A stretch of DNA of 64,000 nucleotides from Fen-1258 sp041658245 (GTDB lineage: Bacteria > Bacteroidota > Ignavibacteria > Ignavibacteriales > Melioribacteraceae): contig JBBAAM010000001.1 in the NCBI GenBank assembly GCA_041658245.1, forward strand, positions 124,001 to 188,000, read 5' to 3'. A program made the translations under genes and the position numbers. The notes beneath the pieces were generated by a model. That model was not told the origin of the DNA, searched no databases, and saw only the letters and a program-made list of their open reading frames with translations. This document shows, piece by piece, positions 26,455 to 35,447 of this stretch. Each line of letters opens with the position of its first letter. Positions within the stretch are counted from its first letter, which is position 1.

Positions 26455-26509
26455 GTTCGCCTCTTGCTACGCTGTTATTAAATTTTGAATAAGCAGTTAT
26501 AAATAATTT

Positions 26510-26875
26510 TTATTTGCCTATCAATAATTTGAGAGCATAAAGAATAAGAAATACAGCAAAGACCTTTTTCAAAATTCCTTCGGGAAGATTAACAGCATAT
26601 AATGACGACAAATAACTTCCGATAACGAAAGTAACAACCATAATACCGACAGCTTTAAGATTTACATGCCCGGCTTTATAATAATTCATTACAGCAAGGA
26701 TACCAATAGGAAGAAGAAGAAGACCAAGCGAAGTTCCCTGCGCGTCTTTTTGAGTGTATCCCAAAAATCCAACAAGCATCGGTATAATAATTATTCCGCC
26801 GCCGATGCCAAGAACTCCGCTAACTAAACCGGCAGCAAGACCGATGATTAAAAGAGTAATTATCTCTTGCATCAT
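26510..26875 (-). CDS. Half-length TauE/SafE-family permease
   Basis: 121 residues with four membrane helices. The signature GLAAGLVSGVLGIGGGIIIIPMLV at the N-terminus is typical of TauE/SafE (sulfite or sulfoacetate export). Full-size members have two such halves (about 250 residues). Stand-alone halves of about 120 residues occur and presumably dimerise. No frameshift is visible at the 3' end, so it looks like a natural half-size protein. Confidence 0.82.
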   Translation of the reverse strand: MMQEIITLLIIGLAAGLVSGVLGIGGGIIIIPMLVGFLGYTQKDAQGTSLGLLLLPIGILAVMNYYKAGHVNLKAVGIMVVTFVIGSYLSSLYAVNLPEGILKKVFAVFLILYALKLLIGK

Positions 26876-27183
26876 TACAATTCCGATTGAATGAAAAAAA
26901 TATTTATTTCACTAATATCTATATAGCAAATTAGATATTAACAAGCATTATGTGCAAAATATTCTTCCGGAACGAAATTATTTCATGACAGAAAAAAATA
27001 AAATGACCTTTAGCATTAATATTGAATTAAAATCAACGGTATAATAATTGCTTAATTATTCTTATTCTAATGGGACTAAAATGCTAATACCCTGCCATTC
27101 CCTACAAAATAAAAAATTGACCGTCCTTAATACTTCATTCGATCACACTAATTGCAATCACAACAATAAATCAAGGGGGAAAC
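26876..27183. other. Intergenic region upstream of the VIT protein gene
   Basis: About 308 AT-rich bases between divergent genes. The open frames here are short and unremarkable. AGGGGGAAAC directly before ATG 27184 is the ribosome binding site of the next gene. No hairpin of note. Confidence 0.4.
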
Positions 27184-29307
27184 ATGGTTTCCAAAATTAC
27201 AAGATCAATAATATTTTACTTTTTATTATCTAGTGTTTGTATTCAAGCTCAAAACACGCTTGATGTTTTAGATCCCCAGCAAGGATGGCCTCGGTACAAG
27301 GGAACTATTGAAGAAGCAACTTTTTCCGTCATTCCCAACGGTTTATTCAGCCAAGTGAGCGCATATCTAACTTTTTCTTCTCGAGGAACAAATTTTAATT
27401 CATCCGCTCAATTAGAAGTAATAATGAATTTTGATTTACCTGAAGGAAGTTATGTAACAGATCTATGGCTATGGATCGGAGAAAATATTAGTAAAGGAGT
27501 ATTGTTAGACACATGGACGGCATCATCAATATATGAGGGAATTGTTAATAGAAAACAAGACCCTGCAATTCTTCGTAAAATTAATAATAATCATTATGAA
27601 CTTCGAGTATACCCTTTAAAACCAAACGAAACACGTAAGGTTCGTATTACCTATCATGTCCCAAATATCTGGTATTCAAATCAAATTTCGATTCCGCTTC
27701 AATTCTCTTTACTTACTCCATCGTTAAATAAAGCCAATAAAGTAAGTCTTGTAACTTGGAATAATGATGAATGGAAAAATCCAAGGTGTTCGGAAACTAA
27801 TTTGATATTTACTACCCAGACGGATACATTTTTCGGCGTTCATCAACGGTTGAATTTAGACTCCTACAATAATTCTTATCCCACACAATTGATTTTTAAT
27901 AATCCGATGATTAATGGGGTTTACTTAAAATTGTTTAAAAAATCGAACGAGGGATTCTATCAGCTTTCCATGTTTCCTGCAACATCAATCTCCATAGTTA
28001 GTAAAAAAGTTTTATTTATGATTGATTATGATTCGAGAAAAAGTACAACGAACAGAAAACAAGTTCTTGATGAGCTTAAACAATATATTAAAGGCAGTTT
28101 TAGCACAAGCGACTACTTCAATTTGTTTTATTCAAGTCTTTCAATCGGCAAAGTCGCTAACGATTGGATAAAGGCGGACTCTATAAATATTGAAACTGCA
28201 TTTAGTAAAATTTCAGAAAATTCGATTTCTACTTACAGCAATCTTCCCACATTATTGAAAGAGGGCTACGAATTTATTATTAATAAACGAGGCGGAAATG
28301 TTTTTCTAATTTCAAATTCGGACCAGTTGGGAAGCAACCTAACGGCTAATCAATTAATTACTGATCTAAAGAAAATATTAACAATTATGGTCCCGACTTA
28401 CATTTTAGATTTTAACAATAAAGATTATACATACTTTTACTTCAATAGCCGTTCATACATTGGAAACGAATACTTTTATGACAATCTTTCTAAATTTACT
28501 TCCGGGTCGTATAGCCGGATTAGTTCAGGTTTTTCAAGTACACTTTCAAATTTAGGGAATCGGTTAAGCGGTTCTGTTAATTCCTTCGATCTGTATACAA
28601 CTCTGCAAAACGGATTTTGTTTTAGCAGGCAGACATTAAATAACAGCGGTCTTACCATTTCGTTAAATTCAGCTATTACACAAGTTGGAAAATATATCGG
28701 TGAGTTTCCTTTCCTTATAAAAACTTCCGGAGTTTATAATTCAAATCCATTCACTCAAACTATAGTTGTGGAAGATGTTAGCAATAAAATGGGAGATGTA
28801 TCAATTGAAAAAATGTGGGTTAGTACGTATCTCAACTCTTTAGAAAAATCTACTATAACAAATTCGGTTATAAATGAAATAATTAATCTCAGTAAAGAGA
28901 ACAAAATACTTTCCAAGTACACAGCTTTTCTTTCATTGGAAAATGATACGACTTATTGTAAAGATTGTTATAAGGATAATCCATTTACAACAGATGTGAA
29001 AATTAAAGACGAAATACCAACGGAATTTTCCATTAATGCTTATCCGAATCCGTTTAACCCACAGACAACAATTACAATTCAGATCCCACAGAACATGAAA
29101 AAAGAAAATCTTTCTTTTAAGATTTATAACATCCTGGGGGAACTAGTAAAAACATTCACACAGGAAGAAGTTGGGACTGGAAATATTATTCGATTGCTAT
29201 GGAATGGAGTTGATCAATTGGGAAATAAAGTCTCAAGCGGTGTTTATATTTTTACAGTAAGCGGTAATAATTTTGTGCGCTCTCTTAAATTAATGTTAAT
29301 GAAATAA
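27184..29307 (+). CDS. VIT-domain surface protein with T9SS sorting signal
   Basis: 707 residues. A signal peptide (1-22) is followed by a VIT (vault/inter-alpha-trypsin) domain (about 40-170: FDLPEGSYVTDLWLWIG, ASSIYEGIVNRKQDPAIL, VRITYHVP) and a von-Willebrand-like region (about 275-430: KVLFMIDYDSRKS). The last ~90 residues are a type A T9SS domain (YPNPFNPQTTITIQIP, then VSSGVYIFTVSG, RSLKLMLMK). It should be exported through type IX secretion and cell-surface bound or released. The DYDSRKS motif replaces the DxSxS MIDAS, so metal binding may be lost. Confidence 0.85.
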   Translation: MVSKITRSIIFYFLLSSVCIQAQNTLDVLDPQQGWPRYKGTIEEATFSVIPNGLFSQVSAYLTFSSRGTNFNSSAQLEVIMNFDLPEGSYVTDLWLWIGENISKGVLLDTWTASSIYEGIVNRKQDPAILRKINNNHYELRVYPLKPNETRKVRITYHVPNIWYSNQISIPLQFSLLTPSLNKANKVSLVTWNNDEWKNPRCSETNLIFTTQTDTFFGVHQRLNLDSYNNSYPTQLIFNNPMINGVYLKLFKKSNEGFYQLSMFPATSISIVSKKVLFMIDYDSRKSTTNRKQVLDELKQYIKGSFSTSDYFNLFYSSLSIGKVANDWIKADSINIETAFSKISENSISTYSNLPTLLKEGYEFIINKRGGNVFLISNSDQLGSNLTANQLITDLKKILTIMVPTYILDFNNKDYTYFYFNSRSYIGNEYFYDNLSKFTSGSYSRISSGFSSTLSNLGNRLSGSVNSFDLYTTLQNGFCFSRQTLNNSGLTISLNSAITQVGKYIGEFPFLIKTSGVYNSNPFTQTIVVEDVSNKMGDVSIEKMWVSTYLNSLEKSTITNSVINEIINLSKENKILSKYTAFLSLENDTTYCKDCYKDNPFTTDVKIKDEIPTEFSINAYPNPFNPQTTITIQIPQNMKKENLSFKIYNILGELVKTFTQEEVGTGNIIRLLWNGVDQLGNKVSSGVYIFTVSGNNFVRSLKLMLMK

Positions 29308-29332
29308 ATTTTTAGCATGACCGTTTGTTTAG

Positions 29333-29373
29333 AGGATCATTCAGAGGGAATGATCCTTATTGTATTTATTTTT
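29333..29373. terminator. Terminator between the VIT and M1 peptidase genes
   Basis: 9-bp stem AGGATCATT / AATGATCCT with a 7-base loop (29333-29357), followed by a T-rich stretch. It lies between convergent genes and can serve both. Confidence 0.8.
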
Positions 29374-31000
29374 TCATATCCATTAATAACCAGCCAAGAG
29401 GATCAACAGTGAAATCTTTTCCTTGAGGCAAATCTATAAAACCCTTTCCGTCTTTCATTTCCACACGCATAGTTTTTCCGGCAACGGTTACTTCCACCGG
29501 AAGAGGGAACGGGAGATTATTTTCGGTTTCCCAACTTAGCTCAACTCTGTTGTTTAGATTTTTCACATTTAGAATCGGTAAAGGTGCGTGCCTGAGATAA
29601 ACCTCAAAGAACCAATCTAATTTTTTACCGGAAATCTTTTCAGCCATTTCCATTAACTCGTCGGTTGTAGTAATCCGGCATTGTCTTCCGTCTTTTATTT
29701 TTTCCATCTCTTCAGTTGGATAAGCCCATTTTCTAAGCACTTTGAAAAACGTCTCATCGCCCAGGTAATAGCGAAGAGTGTGAACTATCCATCCCCCTTT
29801 ATAATAAATATCGTTATTGTAAGATTCGCCCGAAGTTTTTTCACCGCGCCGGGCAACCGGATTTTTATTACTAAAATGTTTTATGAATTTCATATAACGG
29901 AAGTATTCATCTTTACCAAAAACTTTTTCCAGATAGAGCGGCTGCATGTAAGTTCCAATTCCTTCGTGAATCCAGAAATCACTCCAGTCTCTGCATGTAA
30001 CAAGATTGCCCCACCACTCGTGAGAAAATTCATGATGATGAAGCCAATCGAACGCAAACTGCGGATGATTCTTCCAGCCATATCCGTACGCAATAGCACT
30101 TTGTTGTTCCATGCCAAGATGAGGCGCTTCAACAACAGCATATTTATCGCCGCGGAAAGGATACGGCCCGATGAGTTCTTCCATTACTTTCATATGAATT
30201 AAAAACTGAGGGGCATGTTCTTTTGCCTTCTCATAACTTTCCGGAAGCACCCAAACGGTGAATGGAAATTTTTCTCCGGTTACACTTGTGTAATCGTAAT
30301 CTATCCGTTTATATGGGCCGAGATAAAAAATTACACCATAATTATTAATTGGAGTTGATACAAACCAGTTCCACGTTTTAGTTCCGTTGTTGTTTTCTGT
30401 TGATGAAATAAATCTTCCGTTACTGATAAGAATTAAATCTGAAGGTGCGGTAAAATGAAGTGAAACTGAATCGGGTTCATCAGACGGATGATCTTTGCAC
30501 GGCCACCATGTATCAGCTCCGCCTCCTTGACATGTTAGAGTTACCCAATCTTTTCCATCTTTTGTTTTAGCAAGAACCAATCCGTCATCCCATGGTGGAC
30601 GTTTTGCAATTCGAGGAAGACCTGCATAAGTAATCTTTGTTGAGAACGTTTCGCCTTTCTTTATGGTTGTTGGGAAATCAATCCAAACTTTATTGCTGTC
30701 ATGTGTGAACTTCAGATCAATTTCTTTATTGTTATCCAACAGAAATTGAAGCGCATCAATTGTATAACGGCTGTCAAGATCAATCAATATTTTATTAAAA
30801 TCATTAACGGCTTGCGCTCGCATAACAACGGAGCCAGCAATAGTTTTTTCGTTTAGGTCTATCGTCAGATTAAGGTCGTAAAATTTTACATCATAACAAG
30901 CTTGAAGAGGAGAAAGTTTTCCACCCGAATCTTGAGAGCCGAATTGTGCAAAGACTTGTGTAGCTAAAACAAGAAACAGAAGTAAATATATTTTTTTCAT
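29366..31000 (-). CDS. M1-family aminopeptidase
   Basis: About 544 residues from ATG 31000, giving signal peptide MKKIYLLLFLVLATQVFAQ. An upstream ATG at 31012 adds four residues. The zinc site is complete: HEFSHEWWG (HExxH near residue 323) with the third ligand Glu in WIHEGIGTYMQ 19 residues on. The exopeptidase motif is LGMEQQ, a variant of GAMEN/GGMENQ, about 27 residues upstream. It is exported and probably trims peptides from the N-terminus. The protein is shorter than four-domain M1 enzymes and ends after a short beta domain. Confidence 0.9.
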   Translation of the reverse strand: MKKIYLLLFLVLATQVFAQFGSQDSGGKLSPLQACYDVKFYDLNLTIDLNEKTIAGSVVMRAQAVNDFNKILIDLDSRYTIDALQFLLDNNKEIDLKFTHDSNKVWIDFPTTIKKGETFSTKITYAGLPRIAKRPPWDDGLVLAKTKDGKDWVTLTCQGGGADTWWPCKDHPSDEPDSVSLHFTAPSDLILISNGRFISSTENNNGTKTWNWFVSTPINNYGVIFYLGPYKRIDYDYTSVTGEKFPFTVWVLPESYEKAKEHAPQFLIHMKVMEELIGPYPFRGDKYAVVEAPHLGMEQQSAIAYGYGWKNHPQFAFDWLHHHEFSHEWWGNLVTCRDWSDFWIHEGIGTYMQPLYLEKVFGKDEYFRYMKFIKHFSNKNPVARRGEKTSGESYNNDIYYKGGWIVHTLRYYLGDETFFKVLRKWAYPTEEMEKIKDGRQCRITTTDELMEMAEKISGKKLDWFFEVYLRHAPLPILNVKNLNNRVELSWETENNLPFPLPVEVTVAGKTMRVEMKDGKGFIDLPQGKDFTVDPLGWLLMDMKK

Positions 31001-31124
31001 ATGGCTATACATTTTGTGATGGGTTAGTTTAAAATAATCAATGGGTAATAAACTTAGATTTTTTTTTAATCCTATTTTAAGTACACCTTTTTAAGATGGA
31101 GAAATTATTGAAAAAATTTATTTC

Positions 31125-31868
31125 TTAGATATTTATATCAATTGCGCGTTTAGCTTTTTTACCCATAATAGAACCATTGACGGCCATTGTTGGACCGACT
31201 AAGAAGTAAATCCATCCTCCCCAAGAAGCGAAAGCGACTCCGCCAATCAACACTATAAATATAGATAGTAGTGCAATCCCCATATTAAGCGCAGAGGATT
31301 GTATTTCTGATTTTGTAACTATGATTTCAGAAGTACTCAATTCCAAAAAATTTCGCTTTTTATATGCATGCAAATAAAGCAAAAATAAAACAAAAAATAC
31401 AAGCAGATAACCAATACTGTAAATCACCATTAATATTGGCATTTGATCTGCTCTAATCATATTGTAAGAATTTTCCAATTTACTCCAGCCGATTAATCCC
31501 AAGGGAATATTGGCAAGAAAAGTGAATAAAAATTTGAGAGGGTAGATATAAAAAAGAATGACAAAAATAAGCAGCGCATTAAGAGTAAAAACATATCCGT
31601 CATTCAATGCGTATCTTCTGAAATAAATGTATTGGTTATACCAAATCCACACAAGGAGAGAGAAGCAAATTCCAAATGCTAAGAACCCTCTCATTGTTTC
31701 GAGCAGTTCATCAAATGTTTTTGGTACTTCAAGAGAGACAACAAGGAGTGTAACAGCAAACGCAAATACTGCATCGCTAAATCCTTCTAACCGAACCGGT
31801 TCGTAGCTTCTCCAATTAAAATTTTTATCAGAACCGATTTTTTTATTTATTAGTTTTTCCCGCAGCAT
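31125..31868 (-). CDS. TMEM175-family ion channel subunit
   Basis: 247 residues. The hallmark RLEGFSDAVFAFAVTLLVVSLEVP sits in the first helix, followed by five further membrane segments. This is the TMEM175 (DUF1211) family, which forms potassium- and proton-permeable channels by assembly of six-helix subunits. The FSDAV motif lines the selectivity region. It stands alone on the minus strand, with the divergent sensor kinase gene starting 105 bp away. Confidence 0.87.
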   Translation of the reverse strand: MLREKLINKKIGSDKNFNWRSYEPVRLEGFSDAVFAFAVTLLVVSLEVPKTFDELLETMRGFLAFGICFSLLVWIWYNQYIYFRRYALNDGYVFTLNALLIFVILFYIYPLKFLFTFLANIPLGLIGWSKLENSYNMIRADQMPILMVIYSIGYLLVFFVLFLLYLHAYKKRNFLELSTSEIIVTKSEIQSSALNMGIALLSIFIVLIGGVAFASWGGWIYFLVGPTMAVNGSIMGKKAKRAIDINI

Positions 31869-31973
31869 TTTATTTCCCTTTAGGAGTTGATAAATCCAAA
31901 TTACAAAAAAGGTGTTTATTTAAGCAATTCAATAACCTATTTTAAATGGAGCGATAAAAGAGGTTTTGCTTAA

Positions 31974-33824
31974 ATGCTTAAGCTTTACACAACAAGTCTG
32001 CGCAGTAAAATTCTGCTTGGTTTTACGGTAATACTGCTTATCATGTTCTTTGCAACATTATGGAGTATCTATAATTTTTATCGTCTTAATGAGCAGATCA
32101 AAATTACAATGCAGCAGAATTATACAAGCATTATTGCTGCAGATAATATGGGCCGTGCTCTTGATGAGCAGTTGCAGTCAATAGTAATAATGTATAATCA
32201 AAATTTTGAAGTAGGCGAAAAACTTTTTGAAAAAACGAAACAGGATTTTTATTACTGGTATGACCGCGCCCGCGAGTCGGTACCGGCGTCGGAGGAAAAA
32301 GACATTAAAAATATTCTGGATGAATTAAATTCCGAATACCAAAGGTTTGTTAAAGATATCTCCGACAATATCGATTATAACATTTATATCCCCAACAAGA
32401 GGCAAACGCTGCAAAGTGATTTTGTGCGGTTCGTTGACGAAATTGAATCTATTAAAAAAAGAAACAATAGCATTCTTGAAATCAATCACTCCGCATTGAA
32501 TAACGCAGTATCCGGTGTAAAGGACATTACGCAAGGCGCAACCATTACAATTCTTGTAATTCTTTTCGGAGCGATAGCAATCAGTCTTGCTTTTGGTTCT
32601 CAATTCTCAGACTACATTGTTAAACCGATTTCAAATCTTAGGCAATCGGTCAAACACATTGCGGAAGGAGATTTTAACGAACGAATTGAAATTGATGAAA
32701 ATGGCGACGAGATAAGTTCACTGGCAGAAGAATTTAATAAGATGAGCGAAAAACTTCAGGTTTACGAACGGTTTAATCTAAATAAGATTTTGTATGAAAA
32801 GAAAAAATCGGAACTAATAATAGAAAGCATGAATGAACCGGTGTTAATGGTGGATGAGAATTTTGATGTTATGCTTTCCAATAAAACGTTTAACGAAGTT
32901 TTTGGTGAAAGTCTGCTTACACAGCATAACATAAAAAAAATACTTGCACCGCAAACTAACGGTTCAAAAAATGATACAACACAAGTGAGTAAAGATCTTT
33001 ATCAAAAAGAGGATATAATAAATATTAAATACGGGGGAGGAGAACAAAAATATTTTAAGGTTATTGCCGCTTCTCTTGATATTCCGGAAAGCAATATGAA
33101 AGGGACTGTAATTGTTTTTAATGATATTACAAAGTATCAAGAGCTTGATCGCATGAAGTCGGAGTTTATTGCTAAAGTATCTCATGAACTTAAAACTCCG
33201 CTTACTTCAATGGGTATGGCATTGGGAATATTGGAAGATGGGGTAGTTGGGAACCTATCTCAAAATCAAAATGAACTTATTTTATCAATGAAAGAAGATT
33301 TTGAAAGACTCAACCGACTTGTCTATGAAATACTTGAGCTGACAAAACTTGAGTCTAATATTGGTAAAAGTAAGTTCGAAAAATTCGAAGCTCAAAAACT
33401 TGCAGAGCATATTTCGAAGAAATTTTCAATTCAAGCAAAAGAAAAAAAGATTAATCTCCAGATCATAGATACAAGCAATAAGTTAAAGATCAACGGAAGC
33501 TATGATAATATGATCAGCGCTCTGGAAAACTTAGTATCTAATTCTTTAAGATTTACTCCTGAAGGCGGAGAAATAAAAGTTAATTTTTCAAGAAACAATG
33601 GAAATTTGTTGATTGAAATTTCCGATACAGGAATTGGTATAAGTCCCGATAACTTGAAAAAAATATTTGATAAATTTATACAGATAGATGATTCGGCACC
33701 CGGTAGCTTGGGGCTTGGTCTTTCCATTGCAAAAGAAGTGATCGAATTACATAACGGTGAAATAAAAGCGTTCAGTGATCTTGGTAAAGGAAGTACATTT
33801 CAAATAAAATTGCCGGAAGCGTAA
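31974..33824 (+). CDS. HAMP/PAS sensor histidine kinase
   Basis: 616 residues. TM1 (about 13-33), a ~150-residue helical periplasmic sensor (similar in size to KinB or four-helix-bundle domains), TM2 (about 190-210), HAMP (213-262), PAS (about 275-390), HisKA with His404 in AKVSHELKTPL, and a HATPase domain with N box (NLVSNSLRF), DTGIGI and GLGLSIAKE. Its stop overlaps the start of the sigma-54 regulator gene (ends at 33824), so the pair is translationally coupled. This kinase/NtrC-type regulator pairing resembles KinB-AlgB. The signal is unknown. Confidence 0.93.
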   Translation: MLKLYTTSLRSKILLGFTVILLIMFFATLWSIYNFYRLNEQIKITMQQNYTSIIAADNMGRALDEQLQSIVIMYNQNFEVGEKLFEKTKQDFYYWYDRARESVPASEEKDIKNILDELNSEYQRFVKDISDNIDYNIYIPNKRQTLQSDFVRFVDEIESIKKRNNSILEINHSALNNAVSGVKDITQGATITILVILFGAIAISLAFGSQFSDYIVKPISNLRQSVKHIAEGDFNERIEIDENGDEISSLAEEFNKMSEKLQVYERFNLNKILYEKKKSELIIESMNEPVLMVDENFDVMLSNKTFNEVFGESLLTQHNIKKILAPQTNGSKNDTTQVSKDLYQKEDIINIKYGGGEQKYFKVIAASLDIPESNMKGTVIVFNDITKYQELDRMKSEFIAKVSHELKTPLTSMGMALGILEDGVVGNLSQNQNELILSMKEDFERLNRLVYEILELTKLESNIGKSKFEKFEAQKLAEHISKKFSIQAKEKKINLQIIDTSNKLKINGSYDNMISALENLVSNSLRFTPEGGEIKVNFSRNNGNLLIEISDTGIGISPDNLKKIFDKFIQIDDSAPGSLGLGLSIAKEVIELHNGEIKAFSDLGKGSTFQIKLPEA

Positions 33825-35152
33825 TGCATAAAGGAAAAATTCTTGTAATTGATGATGAAGTTAACATTTTAAAAACAATTGAACTTTCACTTAGTTCTTA
33901 CGGATATTTTCCGGAAGTTTTCGCAAATCCATTAGAGGGACTAGCCAGAGCAAAAATAGTTTATTTTGATCTCGCTTTCATTGATTTGAAAATGCAACCG
34001 ATGAATGGGATTGAAGTCCTTCATGAGTTGAAAAAATCTTCACCCGATACAACAGTTGTATTGATGACCGCACATGGTTCAATTGAATCTGCTGTAGAGG
34101 CGATCAAAAAAGGCGCTTACGATTATATTACCAAACCATTTACTCACAAAGAATTCCTCCATATTATAGAACGTGTGTATGAGCATCACCGGCTCAGTAA
34201 AAAGTTGAAGGGGTTGGCTTATCAAATAGACGAAAAGTTTGACGATGATAATTTTGTAAGTTCAAATAACGAAGTAAAAGATATTTTAAAAACTACAAAA
34301 GATATTTCCGACAGCAACATTCCGATTTTGATCGAAGGTGAAAGCGGAACTGGAAAAGAAGTCCTAGCAAGATTTATTCATAAAAATAGTTTAAGAAGCA
34401 ACAATCCGTTTATCATTATCAACTGCTCTGCTATCCCGGAAAATCTTTTTGAAAGTGAACTATTCGGACATGTTAAAGGAGCATTTACAAATGCAATTAA
34501 AGATAGAATTGGAAGATTGGAACTTGCAGATACCGGTACGGTTTTTTTAGATGAAGTTGCCGAAATTCCAAAATCTATGCAGGTAAAATTACTCCGGTTT
34601 CTTCAAAGTATGGAATTTGAAAGAGTGGGCGAAAGCATTACCCGCAGTATTGACATAAGAGTTATAAGTGCAACAAACAGAGATGTAGAACATGATTTAA
34701 GTTCTGGAATGCTGCGAGACGATTTTTATTTTAGAATAGCAGGCGTAAAAATAAAACTACCGCCGCTTCGTGAAAGAAAAGATGATATGCCTGTACTTAC
34801 AGACTACTTCATAAAAAAATATTCTGGCGCAAATGAGATTACGATTCCCGGGGAGACACAAAAGCTTCTTTCAGATTATGATTGGCCGGGAAATATTCGT
34901 GAGCTTGAGACTGTTATTAAACGGCTTTTAGTTTTTGCAAAAGACGGTATAATTAAATCGGAATATCTTCCTCCTGAAATCATAAACTTCAAACCAAAAC
35001 AGAATACATATTCAATGCAGAAAATTGAAGACCTTGAGAAGTTACATATAATAGAGACTCTCAAAATCGCCTCAAATGCTAAAGAAGCAGCAAAGATTCT
35101 CGGCATATCCGAAACAACACTGTGGAGAAAGAGGAAGCTTTATGGATTGTAA
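33824..35152 (+). CDS. NtrC-family sigma-54 response regulator with a GAFTNA loop
   Basis: 442 residues. Receiver with Asp54 (FIDLKMQP) and Lys104 (ITKPF). AAA+ domain with Walker A GESGTGKE (172-179), a sigma-54 contact loop written GAFTNA (219-224) instead of GAFTGA, Walker B FLDEVA (241-246) and an arginine finger region. A C-terminal Fis-type helix-turn-helix (about 405-440, NAKEAAKILGISETTLWRKR). It should activate sigma-54 promoters from upstream sites. Palindromic sites and a -24/-12-like sequence lie immediately downstream, before exbB. Confidence 0.93.
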   Translation: MHKGKILVIDDEVNILKTIELSLSSYGYFPEVFANPLEGLARAKIVYFDLAFIDLKMQPMNGIEVLHELKKSSPDTTVVLMTAHGSIESAVEAIKKGAYDYITKPFTHKEFLHIIERVYEHHRLSKKLKGLAYQIDEKFDDDNFVSSNNEVKDILKTTKDISDSNIPILIEGESGTGKEVLARFIHKNSLRSNNPFIIINCSAIPENLFESELFGHVKGAFTNAIKDRIGRLELADTGTVFLDEVAEIPKSMQVKLLRFLQSMEFERVGESITRSIDIRVISATNRDVEHDLSSGMLRDDFYFRIAGVKIKLPPLRERKDDMPVLTDYFIKKYSGANEITIPGETQKLLSDYDWPGNIRELETVIKRLLVFAKDGIIKSEYLPPEIINFKPKQNTYSMQKIEDLEKLHIIETLKIASNAKEAAKILGISETTLWRKRKLYGL

Positions 35153-35194
35153 TTTATTAATTAGTACTACTAGTCTTAGTTAAAACGGGATTAT

Positions 35195-35209
35195 ATTTCA
35201 TTTGTGATT
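35195..35209. promoter_or_regulatory. Candidate enhancer half-site (imperfect palindrome)
   Basis: ATTTCA-TTT-GTGATT, an imperfect copy of the palindromes at 35215 and 35269. Left arm identical, right arm degenerate. Confidence 0.3.
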
Positions 35210-35214
35210 GTATA

Positions 35215-35229
35215 ATTTCATTTTGAAAT
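35215..35229. promoter_or_regulatory. Candidate activator-binding palindrome 1
   Basis: Perfect palindrome ATTTCA-N3-TGAAAT, with 6-bp arms and a TTT spacer. The same consensus recurs 54 bp downstream, about five helical turns, as expected for paired upstream activating sites of an NtrC-type regulator. Confidence 0.45.
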
Positions 35230-35268
35230 GCTCGTAAATCCTTTAATAACAATCATTATTTTCTCTTG

Positions 35269-35283
35269 ATTGCAAAATGAAAT
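35269..35283. promoter_or_regulatory. Candidate activator-binding palindrome 2
   Basis: ATTGCA-N3-TGAAAT, one mismatch from palindrome 1. It lies about 115 bp before the -24/-12-like sequence at 35389-35405, a usual distance for sigma-54 enhancers. Confidence 0.42.
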
Positions 35284-35388
35284 CGTCTTACTTTCACATT
35301 GAATTTTTTCAGCTTTCGGACAGATCGTAATTTAAGCATATCAATTGTTTTTACGATTTTTTTAAGGAAAATTTTGCCTTTGATAAAT

Positions 35389-35405
35389 AGGCACGTAAAT
35401 TGGCT
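35389..35405 (+). promoter_or_regulatory. Sigma-54-like -24/-12 promoter before exbB
   Basis: AGGCACG-TAAA-TTGGCT compared with the consensus TGGCACG-N4-TTGCW: the -24 element is nearly perfect and GG is followed after 10 bp by GG rather than GC. Transcription would begin about 35 bp before the exbB ATG at 35448. Plausible, but the -12 mismatch keeps confidence modest. Confidence 0.4.
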
Positions 35406-35447
35406 GTACTTTAAGTAACATATTTATTTATAAACAGGAGAGTAACA

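Noticed and set aside
29366..31000. Loss of exopeptidase motif in the M1 peptidase (GMEQQ)
   Set aside because: Gx-Met-Glu with variable last residues is common in bacterial M1 enzymes, and the zinc site is intact.
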